Positions 1 to 8,506 of a stretch of DNA of 64,000 nt are shown piece by piece. The DNA comes from an uncultured Eggerthellaceae bacterium (GTDB lineage: Bacteria; Actinomycetota; Coriobacteriia; Coriobacteriales; Eggerthellaceae), in contig CAKUOV010000009.1 of the NCBI GenBank assembly GCA_934670115.1, positions 1 through 64,000 on the forward strand, read 5' to 3'. The notes under the pieces were generated by a model. It saw only the letters and a list, made by a program, of their open reading frames with translations, was not told where the DNA came from and searched no databases. The position numbers and the translations under genes are program-made. Position 1 is the stretch's first letter. The number at the start of each line of letters is the position of its first letter.

Positions 1-832
1 CCAACTCTGCCGCTGCGCCGCCCAGCGCCAACCCGATGAGCTCGGTGAAGTAGAAGCACGGGATATCGAATGGCTCTTTGCCAGCCGCCACGCGTGCCTT
101 GTTGATTTCGGCTTCGCGCATGTCAAGGTTGAGCATGCACAGCGGACAGGCGGTAACAATGCATTCTGCGCCGTTAACCTGGGCATTGTGGAATATGCGT
201 TCGATCATGGGGCGCGCCTGCTTGGGAACAGTCATCTGCTGAGCTGCACCGCAGCATTCGGTTTTGAAGGACCAATCAACGGGTTCAGCCCCAATCAGCC
301 GCATGATCTCATCCATGCTTTGCGGGTTTTCCGCATCGTCGAACTGGCATATGTCAACGGGACGCACCATTGCACAGCCGTAGTAGCAGGCCACTTTCAG
401 GCAGCGCAGCTTGTTGACCACGCGCTCGGCAATGGCTTGTTTCACGTCATCGCTGCTAAAGGCCTCAAGCAGGCTTACAACGTCGGCCGTCGCGCTGTAA
501 TCGCGCTGCAACAGGTCACGGACTTTTTGCAGGTTTTCTGCGCTTTCGCGGGCATAGACTACCGCGCCCTTGAGCGATCGATAGCAGCCAGCGCACGGCG
601 CCACAACATCGAGGCCTGGGTTTTCGTGCTCGGAGATAGCCAAGCTGCGCGCGGGAAGTGCTACCGCAAGCTCGGGGCTGGTCAACGCGGCTGCCGAGGT
701 ACCGCAGCAGTTCCAGTCGGGAATTTCAATCATCTCGAAGTCGATTTTATCCGCCACGAACTTAGTAGAGATAGTGAACGACTTGCCTGTAGTGGATGCA
801 GAGCAGCCGGGGAAATACGAGTACTTTATCAT
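1..832 (-). CDS. HdrB-like heterodisulfide reductase subunit B, C-terminus cut by window edge
   Basis: The minus frame runs off the left edge, leaving 277 codons from the start. It shows both copies of the CCG cysteine motif that bind non-cubane [4Fe-4S] clusters in HdrB: C10, C42-C43, C79-x2-C82, and again C152, C192-C193, C228-x2-C231. HdrB-family proteins reduce disulfides or take part in electron bifurcation together with HdrC and often HdrA. The start is fixed by a four-base ATGA overlap with the stop of the upstream hdrC-like gene, which implies translational coupling. Any HdrA or flavin partner would lie left of the window. In non-methanogens the true substrate varies (CoM-S-S-CoB is not implied), so only the family is assigned. 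A + strand frame over the same DNA is a shadow. Confidence 0.9.
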   Translation of the reverse strand, partial: MIKYSYFPGCSASTTGKSFTISTKFVADKIDFEMIEIPDWNCCGTSAAALTSPELAVALPARSLAISEHENPGLDVVAPCAGCYRSLKGAVVYARESAENLQKVRDLLQRDYSATADVVSLLEAFSSDDVKQAIAERVVNKLRCLKVACYYGCAMVRPVDICQFDDAENPQSMDEIMRLIGAEPVDWSFKTECCGAAQQMTVPKQARPMIERIFHNAQVNGAECIVTACPLCMLNLDMREAEINKARVAAGKEPFDIPCFYFTELIGLALGGAAAEL

Positions 833-1461
833 TGCGCATTACCTCCTTTGGCGGCAGCAGCTGCAGCGTTTGCACTGGCATCGGCGGCTTCGCGGCGCGC
901 TTTATCGGCCGCCAGCGCACGATCAATGACGGCGGCCACATCAGCGCGTCCTTTGGAGTTGTGGATGGCCACACCGACCATCTTGCGTTTGAGCATGCGC
1001 GTGGCATTTCCCATGTCTTGCATCAGATGTCCGGACTTCACGTTGTACGCGGCAGCCAGGTATTGCTCGTTGGACACGCCGTGGGCGCGCACGTTCGCGA
1101 TGAATTCCTCGTCAAAGATGTCTGCCTCGCGCACAGGCCTATGACCTGCATTTTTCGAGGCAAGACGTACAGAGCGCATGGTTGAACAGATGTCAACGTT
1201 TTGCGGACAGCGCGTTGAGCAAACATCGCACTGGGCACAAATCCACGGCGTTTTTGCTGCGAGAACGATTTGCGCAGCGCCAAGCTGCAAATACCGAATA
1301 ACCTCGCGCGGCATGAGATCCATGCTCTCGGCCAAGGGACACCCGGCCGTGCATTTGCCGCACTGATAGCAGTCCTTGAAATCGACCCCCGCTGCTTCGC
1401 CAATGCGCGCGCAAATAAGCCTGTCAGCGTCGGTGATTTCCGAAAGGTTGATAGCGTCCAT
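829..1461 (-). CDS. HdrC-like 4Fe-4S dicluster protein
   Basis: A 210-residue protein with two classical [4Fe-4S] motifs, C31-x2-C34-x2-C37-x3-C41-P and C75-x2-C78-x2-C81-x3-C85-P. This is the arrangement of HdrC, the electron-transfer subunit that docks on HdrB. No membrane segments are seen, so it is the soluble type. The C-terminal third is alanine- and lysine-rich. The frame is open 16 codons further upstream, but the start at 1461 has a GGGGAGG ribosome-binding site just before it. The stop overlaps the hdrB-like start, so the two form one operon read leftward. Confidence 0.9.
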   Translation of the reverse strand: MDAINLSEITDADRLICARIGEAAGVDFKDCYQCGKCTAGCPLAESMDLMPREVIRYLQLGAAQIVLAAKTPWICAQCDVCSTRCPQNVDICSTMRSVRLASKNAGHRPVREADIFDEEFIANVRAHGVSNEQYLAAAYNVKSGHLMQDMGNATRMLKRKMVGVAIHNSKGRADVAAVIDRALAADKARREAADASANAAAAAAKGGNAQ

Positions 1462-1707
1462 GGCCCTCCCCTTCTGCGATTTGCGGAACGGGTCCCTCTC
1501 TCTCATCAAGGCTGCGAGTTCGCCTTGTTTGCGACCCGTAGATATGCGTTCACTTTACAGAGGGATTTGCGATTTTGCTATGAAATTCGGTGAAACAGGA
1601 CCCAAAAGGCGTGCAATTTGTGGCAAATGGCGCTGCTGGAATGGAACGGCATGCAGCGTTTGTTGAACGGATTTGGCGCAGCAGCTTGGTTTATCGCAGC
1701 AAACTTT

Positions 1708-1934
1708 CATGTTGTTGGATTTTGGGCTCCAAATTCGAAGTTGATGCAGGTTGGAAGTAGGTCAAAAGCGCAAAACGCACTTTCCTTGGTATCGTGTCCG
1801 AGACAGCGAGAATAAAATACCAGTTCAGAGCGTTAATGAGAAATCGACTCATCGGAACGGCGGAAGAATAAGCACCGCAACCTACTTCCAACCTATCACA
1901 ACTTCGAATTTGACACCGTATTTTCAACAACATG
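1708..1934 (+). repeat. CATGTTGTTG-ended inverted-repeat element, arm type A, copy 1
   Basis: A 227-bp intergenic element beginning CATGTTGTTG and ending CAACAACATG. Each arm carries AAATTCGAAGTTG, four variable bases (ATGC left, TGAT right, both in arm sense), then AGGTTGGAAGTAGGT. The interior is not palindromic and holds the family core (about 1811-1827, AATAAAATACCAGTTCA) in + orientation. Four more copies with the same arms lie at 16215, 24108, 34787 and 60687. A related form with other arms lies at 62094. No credible gene is encoded; open frames across the arms are by-products of repeat conservation. Confidence 0.88.
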
Positions 1935-1942
1935 AATCGACG

Positions 1943-2055
1943 TGGAACGGGGGACGGAGGTTTGTTCCAAAAGTCATATTGCATGTCAACGCTGCTAGCC
2001 GATATCGCCTCGTTACGCTGTGAATGCGTGGAACAAACCTCCGTCCCCTGTTCCA
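1943..2055. repeat. REP-like inverted pair
   Basis: Two 27-base arms (1943-1969 and 2029-2055) are inverted copies with a single mismatch, separated by 59 bases. Each arm runs from TGGAAC through GGGGACGGAGG to GTTCCA, so each arm is itself bounded by short inverted ends. It starts nine bases after the preceding element. The GGGGACGG style resembles palindromes mobilised by RAYT-type (Y1) transposases, but no such transposase is in the window. It ends just before the stop of the permease gene at 2075, so it may also act as its 3' end structure. Confidence 0.7.
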
Positions 2056-2074
2056 TTTCAAGTAGCCCTTCCCT

Positions 2075-3265
2075 CTACACCCCAGCATCGCGCAGGCGGG
2101 CGCGACCGAGAGCAATGGCCACAAGCGCTATCGCTGCAGCCCATAAAAACGTGACGCCAACTTTACCAGCCGCTTGGATCAGCAGGTCGGATGTCACTTG
2201 CGCCGCCTGCGAAACCGTGATCATCGCTTCCGTTGCCCAGTAAAACGGCGTAAACGCGGCAGCAATGCGCACTCCTTCGCCCGCAACGGAAAGGGGAATC
2301 CACGCGCCACTGAAAAAGCTGCATGCAAGGCCCACAATGTTGCCAACGCCGTTTGCAACGCTATCGCTGGCACTGAGCTGCCACAGCAGGAAGCCAACGG
2401 CAGCTCCGATCAGAGCAATCCCGAGCTGCCCCACTACAACTACTGCAACCGAAGCAAGTGTTGCGCCCGCACCCAGAGGGTCGAACACAATCAGCCCTGC
2501 AACGGAAATAAGCGCCCAAATCGCAATCGAGGCAAGCACGCACGCCAGCCCAACCTGGGTGCCGTAGCTGCTGCTGCGCACGGGGCCTACAGTGAGCCGT
2601 CGCCGCATTTCGGGGCGCCGCAGCGAAGCCAGGCCAACCGCAATGAAAATGGCCGATGACGTAAACAGCGCATAAGACGAGAACGACGCAAAGTTGATAT
2701 ATTTCGCCGAAAGGCCTTCCGATTCAACCGGCAAAAGCTCTACGGGCGTCTCGTTTCCGCAAGCTTCAGTCGCGCTGCCTGCCACTTCCGTTGCGGTTGC
2801 GTCTGGATCAACCGCTGCGAAACCGTACATCGATTGCACGTACGCAGCAACGCGCTGGTCCATAAGCGCTCCGCGCGCGCCTTGGTAGCTTACAACCGTT
2901 TCAAGCACGGGGGCATTGTCACCCGCGCGCGCCGCTTCCAGAAAATCCTGCTGGAATCCTTCGGGAATGATAAGAACATAGCTCGCAAGATCTTTTGCGG
3001 CCGCATCTTGCAGGGCAAACGTTGAATCTTCAATCGGTACTTCCACGGCATCCTTGAGCGCGAAATCTTCAAGGGCATTTGACAGCGCACTGTTATCGCG
3101 ATCGATGATAGCGACCTTGGGTGCATCGTTTGCAAACCCGTTCGCCGGCGCCGTCTGAATGGCGCCCGACCCTAAAATAGCCATAGCACCCAGGGCAACT
3201 GTGTAAATGAGCAGGTAGTTCCAGTGTCGCGTGACAATTTTTACCGCAAGCTTAAAGACGTTCAT
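2075..3265 (-). CDS. ABC-2 type exporter permease (second of two)
   Basis: A 396-residue membrane protein. It has one N-terminal membrane segment (about residues 15-35), a large extracytoplasmic region to about residue 190, then a block of hydrophobic helices to the end. This is the layout of ABC2_membrane_3 permeases that export drugs, lipids or peptides. It overlaps the end of the upstream permease by 14 bases, so the two are translationally coupled and probably form a heterodimer with the ATPase at 4508-5476. The exported molecule cannot be inferred. Confidence 0.85.
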   Translation of the reverse strand: MNVFKLAVKIVTRHWNYLLIYTVALGAMAILGSGAIQTAPANGFANDAPKVAIIDRDNSALSNALEDFALKDAVEVPIEDSTFALQDAAAKDLASYVLIIPEGFQQDFLEAARAGDNAPVLETVVSYQGARGALMDQRVAAYVQSMYGFAAVDPDATATEVAGSATEACGNETPVELLPVESEGLSAKYINFASFSSYALFTSSAIFIAVGLASLRRPEMRRRLTVGPVRSSSYGTQVGLACVLASIAIWALISVAGLIVFDPLGAGATLASVAVVVVGQLGIALIGAAVGFLLWQLSASDSVANGVGNIVGLACSFFSGAWIPLSVAGEGVRIAAAFTPFYWATEAMITVSQAAQVTSDLLIQAAGKVGVTFLWAAAIALVAIALGRARLRDAGV

Positions 3266-4493
3266 AGTTTTGCCTCCTCATAAGAAGAGCTGCCACTGCG
3301 AAAAACACTGCAGCCATCGCCAATAACACGCATATTGTCCAGAAAAAGGGCGCAAGCGAATCGTAGTACGTAAGGTCGTAGAACGCATTTGCCGCCTGCG
3401 CTGCCGGGTTGATGAGTGCCGCCCAGGGAGCATGTTGCGCAATTTGATCGGCAAGCTGCATGGACGGCTCACCGTATAAGCCCGCGAACAGCGCGCACAA
3501 ACACGTAATGCCTGTTGCCAGCCCTTCTTTTCCGGGAGTTGGCATGCTTGGGATGGCACCGATTGCGGCACCAAGCGCCGTTGACATAAGCGCACATACC
3601 GCAATTGCCGCTACAGCCAAGCCATCGCGTCCACCGAACTCAACGCCCAGCGTAAAGCGCATGTACGCAAACGCCAGAAGTAAGCAGCCGAACACGGCAA
3701 CGAAACTTGCCGCTATGGTGACCGCCATTTGCTTCATGGGGGAAACGCCCGCAATTTGCCGCCGCGCACCTACTTCCGATGTGTTCGCGCGCGTTGCGGA
3801 AACCGCGCAAATGGCTACCGTTATGGACATAAGCGACGCAAAGCCCATAAGCGCATAGAAATAGCGAACCGTGCTGCTTGACTTTACGCGCAGAACATCG
3901 ACCTGCTGAGTTTTCACTGCATCGGACATAAATGCCGAAGCGGCTTCTTGCATGCCCGGCATGGTGGCAAAAGATTCGAAACTCTCTTGCGACGGTGCCG
4001 ATTGCATGTCCTGTGCAAGCGGTTGCGCCATGAATGTCTGCTTCATTTCCGCGTATGTCTGCCGATGCTGATCGAGCACGGCGCGCACGATGCTCTGATC
4101 AAGTGATCCAGTGGTAGAGCTCACCGATAGCGGAGAAACCTGCATGCTGGGCAGTCCTTCGCTATCTACGGTTATGCATGCCGCGGCATCGCCTGCAAGT
4201 ACTGCCGCGTGCCCTTCATCGGGTGTTTCAACTTTCGAGACGGAAAGCACCTGATCATCGCCGGGTTCGGATACGGCATCAAGCATTTCGCGGAAGAAAA
4301 CCGCTTGCGAGGAACGATAATTTTCGTCATCGATCACTACGCAGTTCGCGGGTTCAACGCGATAGTACTCGTCGAAATTCGAGAACATTATCTGGAACAG
4401 CGTGGCAAGCGCCAACGGGAAAAGTACGACCCAAATAAGCACATCGCGTCGCCGCAGAAGCATGCGCACGGTGTGCACAAACAAAGCTCGCAT
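3252..4493 (-). CDS. ABC-2 type exporter permease (first of two)
   Basis: A 413-residue permease with the same design as its neighbour: a basic N-terminus and one membrane helix, a long extracytoplasmic domain to about residue 210, then roughly five or six helices. It lies 14 bases after the ATPase gene and overlaps the following permease gene by 14 bases. The order ATPase-permease-permease on one strand is typical of antibiotic or daunorubicin-type exporters. The domain between helix 1 and helix 2 differs between the two permeases, which favours a heteromeric channel over a recent duplication. Confidence 0.85.
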   Translation of the reverse strand: MRALFVHTVRMLLRRRDVLIWVVLFPLALATLFQIMFSNFDEYYRVEPANCVVIDDENYRSSQAVFFREMLDAVSEPGDDQVLSVSKVETPDEGHAAVLAGDAAACITVDSEGLPSMQVSPLSVSSTTGSLDQSIVRAVLDQHRQTYAEMKQTFMAQPLAQDMQSAPSQESFESFATMPGMQEAASAFMSDAVKTQQVDVLRVKSSSTVRYFYALMGFASLMSITVAICAVSATRANTSEVGARRQIAGVSPMKQMAVTIAASFVAVFGCLLLAFAYMRFTLGVEFGGRDGLAVAAIAVCALMSTALGAAIGAIPSMPTPGKEGLATGITCLCALFAGLYGEPSMQLADQIAQHAPWAALINPAAQAANAFYDLTYYDSLAPFFWTICVLLAMAAVFFAVAALLMRRQNYERL

Positions 4494-4507
4494 GATGCCC
4501 CCAATTG

Positions 4508-5476
4508 CTAATCGCGCAGTTCGCGGCCGGTAATTTCCAAAAACACGTCGTTTAACGTGGGCGGCTCGGAGTACACGCGCCCCACTGCAAGGCGCGCCGC
4601 TCTCACGGAATCAAGGACATCAAGTAAGTTGTGATCGCTTGTTTCGCACGATGCATGTAGCGCTCCATCCGCAAAAGCGCAGGTCAAAACATGAGGAAGG
4701 GACTCGATTGCTTGTGTCGCAGCATATCCTCGCGCTTCGGGTGCCCCGGGGAGTTCCACCACAATCTTCTCCCCTACCGCAATGCTGCGTTTAAGTTCGT
4801 CGGCCGTGCCTAGCGCTAGGATTTTGCCGCCATCCATGATCATAATGCGACTGCAAATATGCTCGACTTCTTCCATGTAATGGCTTGTGTAAACCACGGT
4901 TGCGCCCTCGTCGCGCAGGCGCATGATGCCGTCAAGAATGGAATTGCGGCTTTGCGGATCAACAGCCACGGTAGGTTCGTCGAAGAAGATGAGCTCGGGC
5001 TGGTGCGCAATGCCGCAGGCAATGTTCAAGCGACGCTGCAGACCGCCCGACAGCTTTTTCGGTCTCATTTTTCGATAATCCTCAAGCCCTACGAACTCGA
5101 TTGCTTCGTTGACAAGCTTCCGACGGAGCGTTTTGTCCTTCACGTACAGCGCACAAAAGCAGTCAATGTTTTCCGCAACGCTTAGCTCGTCGAACACCGC
5201 CACCTGCTGAGGCACCACGCCAATGCGCTGCTTAAGGTCATAGCGCGTGGGTTTCATAGGCTCTCCGAACAGCTCTATGCTGCCTTTATCGTAGGTAAGT
5301 AGCTGCAGCATGCAATTAATGGTTGTTGTCTTGCCGCAGCCATTGGGACCAAGCAGACCAAAAATCTCGCCCTTGCCGATATCCAGGTTGAAATGATCCA
5401 AGGCAAGAACGTTGCCATAGCGCTTCACCAGATTGCGCACGCGCACCACGCTCGCGGGATTGTTCGATTCGGCCAT
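4508..5476 (-). CDS. ABC transporter ATP-binding protein, drug-export type
   Basis: A 322-residue ATPase with Walker A GPNGCGKTT near residue 43, a Q-loop, the ABC signature LSGGLQRRL, and Walker B FFDEP. The residues after Walker B read TVAVDP, where most relatives have GLDP or GVDP. The C-terminal 80 residues match the extension of DrrA-like ATPases. It is the first gene of a three-gene exporter operon. The start has AAGGAAACG in front. The likely regulator is the divergent LuxR gene on the right. Confidence 0.92.
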   Translation of the reverse strand: MAESNNPASVVRVRNLVKRYGNVLALDHFNLDIGKGEIFGLLGPNGCGKTTTINCMLQLLTYDKGSIELFGEPMKPTRYDLKQRIGVVPQQVAVFDELSVAENIDCFCALYVKDKTLRRKLVNEAIEFVGLEDYRKMRPKKLSGGLQRRLNIACGIAHQPELIFFDEPTVAVDPQSRNSILDGIMRLRDEGATVVYTSHYMEEVEHICSRIMIMDGGKILALGTADELKRSIAVGEKIVVELPGAPEARGYAATQAIESLPHVLTCAFADGALHASCETSDHNLLDVLDSVRAARLAVGRVYSEPPTLNDVFLEITGRELRD

Positions 5477-5816
5477 TACGTTTCCTTTCTTCTAAAACAT
5501 GCGATATGAGAAGGCGAAGGCGCTACAGCTTCCGGCACAGTATGAACGTGCCGACCGGTAGTATCGTGCGACCCGACGCACATCTGAGTGTGCGACTCAG
5601 GTCTTGTCGCTCTGTTGGTCGCGCTCTGCAACCCCGCCATCGTTATTTTACGGCTCCCATAATGGAATAAGCACGCCCGACAAACCAGTGACATTTGTCA
5701 TGAATTTGCGTTCTCGCAGGTAAACGGTGCTTTTTATGAAGCAAGACACGTTGCGTAGTTTATGCGCGTTTTGTCTACCATGTACGTGCGGGAGCCTGTT
5801 TTGCTATCATGAAGTC
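5477..5816. promoter_or_regulatory. Divergent control region between the exporter operon and the LuxR gene
   Basis: A 340-base spacer with no credible gene. It holds the inverted repeat TGACA-TT-TGTCA at 5689-5700, a plausible operator, and a second loose palindrome CACA-TCTGAG-TGTG near 5580-5600. A TATCAT hexamer at 5805-5810 lies six bases before the chosen LuxR start. That start has no Shine-Dalgarno site, so a leaderless transcript is possible. This reading is inference from spacing only. Confidence 0.4.
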
Positions 5817-6626
5817 ATGGATAGACTTTTGGACAAGACGATTGTTTTGACGAGCTGCTTGCTTACGGTTGCTTGTTTCTTGGCGGAAACGGGTGTTGCT
5901 GTTGCATCGACGGCTGCAAGCATGCAGCTGCTTTCTTGTGCGGTTGCCATGGTTGTTGCCATCGCATGTTCGGCGATTGTCGAGGCGTTTCCTCTCCGTA
6001 TTGGAATAATCGTCACTGCTGCTTATTGTGTTGCTGCGTGTTTTTTCGCCTCTGCTCTCCCCTTCGTTCCCCTTGCCATTTACGATTTCGCACGCTGCAT
6101 CTATCGGAGCGATGCGCTTAGATTTTCCGGTGCGTTTGGTGTGATGTCGCTGATTGTTTGTTTGGCGACAGGTGCTCTTCCGCTGCTTTCTTCGGCATCT
6201 CTTTTATGCGCATCGCTTGCTGCGGCAGCGCTTTCGATTCGCACCAGCATGGTGCTTGCTCGCCAGCGCATTGCCTGGAATACGCGCGATGCTCTGGCCT
6301 CTCAAACAATCACGCTTCGCGACAGAAACCACACTCTTGCCGAATCGCTTGAGCAATTGCAGGCGCAAGCTGATACACCCGAACCTCACGACAATGCCGC
6401 TGTTGCACAACAGCGTCCGACGCCCTTCGCTTGCCTGACCGAGCGCGAATACGAGGTGGCACGGCTGGTGGCAAAGGGGCTGGATAATCGGGAAATTGCT
6501 GCGACTGCCTTTTTGAGTGAAGGCACGGTGCGCAACAACATCAGCAGCATTTTGTCCAAGATGGATCTGAAAAACCGCACGCAAATTGCTGTTGCGTGGT
6601 GGAGCAGTACTGCCGATCATCGCTAG
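5817..6626 (+). CDS. Membrane-anchored LuxR-family transcriptional regulator
   Basis: A 269-residue protein. The first 150 residues are strongly hydrophobic, with about five membrane segments. A linker reading like a histidine-kinase coiled coil (ALASQTITLRDRN) follows, then a LuxR helix-turn-helix from about residue 205 (LTEREYEVARLVAKG, then EGTVRNNISSIL). It lacks a receiver or kinase domain, so it is a one-component membrane sensor. It is divergent from the ABC exporter operon and probably controls it in response to membrane or drug stress. An in-frame ATG 90 bases upstream exists, but the extension is cysteine-rich and looks non-coding. Confidence 0.82.
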   Translation: MDRLLDKTIVLTSCLLTVACFLAETGVAVASTAASMQLLSCAVAMVVAIACSAIVEAFPLRIGIIVTAAYCVAACFFASALPFVPLAIYDFARCIYRSDALRFSGAFGVMSLIVCLATGALPLLSSASLLCASLAAAALSIRTSMVLARQRIAWNTRDALASQTITLRDRNHTLAESLEQLQAQADTPEPHDNAAVAQQRPTPFACLTEREYEVARLVAKGLDNREIAATAFLSEGTVRNNISSILSKMDLKNRTQIAVAWWSSTADHR

Positions 6627-6736
6627 GTGGGGTTGTGGCGATTCCAGAAGATCTGCTGCGTTGTACGTTTAAATTAAACCGCCGCACCAAGAACATCTGA
6701 ATCGAATTGAATGGTGCGCTTAGCAACAAAAACTGC

Positions 6737-6762
6737 TTGCGCCCTCCGTATGAAGGGCGCAA
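6737..6762. terminator. Perfect 9-bp hairpin after the LuxR gene
   Basis: TTGCGCCCT and AGGGCGCAA form a perfect nine-base-pair stem with an eight-base loop. There is no clear T-tract on the + side, so it may be a weak terminator or an end structure. It lies roughly one CRISPR period before the first CRISPR-like repeat but does not match that repeat. Confidence 0.4.
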
Positions 6763-6792
6763 AAGCAACTCAGAAGCATCTTGCGTGAATCT

Positions 6793-6940
6793 GAAGTAAC
6801 CCCGCGTTTGCGGGGAACAGGTAGAGCCTCCCGAATCTCTCAGAATCCACTCGGGATCATCCCCGCACGTGCGGGGAGCGCCTTATAGTCGAGACTTCCA
6901 ATCCCTGGATGACCGACTATTCCCGCAAAGTTCAGGATGA
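6793..6940. CRISPR. Decayed type I-E-like CRISPR array, two clear repeats and one relic
   Basis: Repeat 2 (6853-6880, 28 bases) contains the hallmark CCCCGCACGTGCGGGG hairpin preceded by GGGATCAT. Repeat 1 (6793-6820) has CCCCGCGTTTGCGGGG and ends GAACAG. The spacer between them is exactly 32 bases (6821-6852). A further 32 bases lead to 6913-6940, where CCCGCA and GGA survive at the right positions, which I read as a decayed third repeat. The 28+32 spacing is that of type I-E systems. No cas gene is in the window, so the array is orphaned and presumably inactive. Confidence 0.75.
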
Positions 6941-7197
6941 TGCAGGTCAAGTTCCCATCCGAGACCATGAACCGCAAACAACACTACCTTGTACGGAAGG
7001 TGCTTATTTAAAGCAGATTCTACCACATGTAGCGCGGAATTGTGTTTTGTACGGCGCAGATTAAGTAGATTCCCCTTGTGCGTTCGGTTTAATGCCGTCT
7101 TGGCTTGTGGGATACATGAACTCCTTTCAATGATTTGCAGGAGAGCGCCCTTTTTTCTTTTCCGTTGCCGGAATAATGTGAAGAAACAGGTGCGATT

Positions 7198-7228
7198 TTG
7201 TTCGAATTTCATCGCAATCGCCTATAAT
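7198..7228 (+). promoter_or_regulatory. Candidate promoter of the phosphatase gene
   Basis: A perfect TATAAT at 7223-7228 lies 35 bases before the GTG start of the phosphatase gene. The best upstream hexamer is TTGTTC at 7198-7203, with a long 19-base spacer. The -10 is convincing, the -35 less so. Confidence 0.5.
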
Positions 7229-7263
7229 CGCATTCTGCAAATAGTGGTTATAAAAGGGGAATT

Positions 7264-8052
7264 GTGGCAATTGTTTCTGTCGATGGTGTTGAGAACGTTC
7301 GCGATTTAGGTGGGATATCGGTTCTTGATGGCCGTAAAGTGAAAAGCGGTCTTTTTTTTCGTGGTGCCAATCTTTCTGGCATCACGCCGGAAGGCGCTCG
7401 TGCACTTGCGCATGACCTGGGTGTTTCCCTTGTTATCGATTTGCGTGTTGGCTGGGAAACCGAAGAAAAGCCCGACGTTCCAATCCCCGGCGTTGAGTAT
7501 GTTCACCTCCCGTTTTACGATAAAGAAAAAGTCGGCATCGACTACACTGAAAAAGCTCAGGGAACGCAGCTCGTGGGCAAAGATGTTGCTTGCGACCCCG
7601 ATCATTTCTATCGCCACATGCCCAACGAGCTTACGGCAGCGCAAACGGGAAAAGTTGTGCGGTTGATGCTTCAGCGTGCTTTAGATGGCAAGGCAACCTA
7701 TGTCCATTGCAGCGGCGGAAAAGATCGCGCCGGCATTGCTACACTCTGCCTTCTAACTGTTCTGGGCGCTTCTGAACAGGCAATTCTTGACGATTATTTG
7801 CTTACGAACATTTCTCGCGATAAGCATATCGATGAGATGTTCCAACGTTTCTTGCGTCTTTCCGGCGGGGATAAGCGTATTGCTTGGGAGGTTACGAACA
7901 GCCATGCTGCGCGCCCTGAAAACCTCATAGCGTATAGGGACTCTGTTGTTGAGCGGTACGGTAGCATGAATGCTTTCGTTGAGGACATTCTTGGCATTGA
8001 TCCTGCTCTTATGTTTCAAGCGAGGGAATTTCTGACTGAGCCTTGTGCCTAA
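7264..8052 (+). CDS. Protein tyrosine/serine phosphatase
   Basis: A 262-residue enzyme of the Y_phosphatase3 group. The P-loop HCSGGKDRAG is at residues 148-157, with nucleophile C149 and phosphate-binding R155. The family's early NVRDLGG motif is at 11-17. It starts with GTG at 7264 after an AAAAGGGG ribosome-binding site. No signal peptide is seen, so it acts in the cytoplasm, on phosphotyrosine, phosphoserine or possibly phosphoinositides. It stands alone, and its low-GC, T-rich codon use resembles the plasmid-like block that follows. Confidence 0.9.
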   Translation: MAIVSVDGVENVRDLGGISVLDGRKVKSGLFFRGANLSGITPEGARALAHDLGVSLVIDLRVGWETEEKPDVPIPGVEYVHLPFYDKEKVGIDYTEKAQGTQLVGKDVACDPDHFYRHMPNELTAAQTGKVVRLMLQRALDGKATYVHCSGGKDRAGIATLCLLTVLGASEQAILDDYLLTNISRDKHIDEMFQRFLRLSGGDKRIAWEVTNSHAARPENLIAYRDSVVERYGSMNAFVEDILGIDPALMFQAREFLTEPCA

Positions 8053-8121
8053 TCTTTGCATTCAGTGCATTGGTATGTGATTATCATTTTCGAGTTTTCC
8101 ATTGACTCGCGCATATCATTT

Positions 8122-8206
8122 TCTATGAGCATATGTCGCTTGAAGTGTTCTATGGAAAATAGCTCTATAAGATGAAATGTGTCTAAAGAAAATTTTTCTA
8201 TAAGAT
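8122..8206 (+). repeat. Iteron-like short direct repeats in front of the replication gene
   Basis: TCTATAAGAT occurs at 8164-8173 and at 8197-8206, exactly 33 bases apart (about three helical turns). Related TCTATGAGCA and TCTATGGAAA lie at 8122 and 8149. The surrounding DNA is AT-rich and precedes a primase-type replication gene, which fits an iteron origin. An imperfect hairpin at 8365-8393 (AAAATCC arm, GGATTTT arm) further right could be a terminator or part of a control RNA. The rest of 8053-8506 shows no gene. Confidence 0.45.
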
Positions 8207-8506
8207 TTTGTATTTACAAATCACATTTTCCAATATATGATGTCAACGATGATTGCAGATGATTCTACCTGCATTGATCCTCATACTCCAGTAAACGCAC
8301 TCTAAACACACAACGCTGGAAAGGAGGGTTGGGCTAGCCGTAAGGATAGACCGCCAGAAAAACAAAAATCCCGAGCGGCAACTCAGGATTTTGTTTGAGA
8401 CAAGCTCATATCAATGCGACTTGATAAAGGGAATTATACCATCCCTTATGTGAGTGTTGTCTTTTTTCTTAAAAACGCTCATATCCTCGCTTTTTGCCCC
8501 CTATTA

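Noticed and set aside
188..1144. Long + strand open frame over the hdrB-like gene
   Set aside because: The minus frame contains both CCG cysteine motifs and couples to hdrC. The + frame has no recognisable domain and an Ala/Ser-rich tail typical of an antisense shadow.
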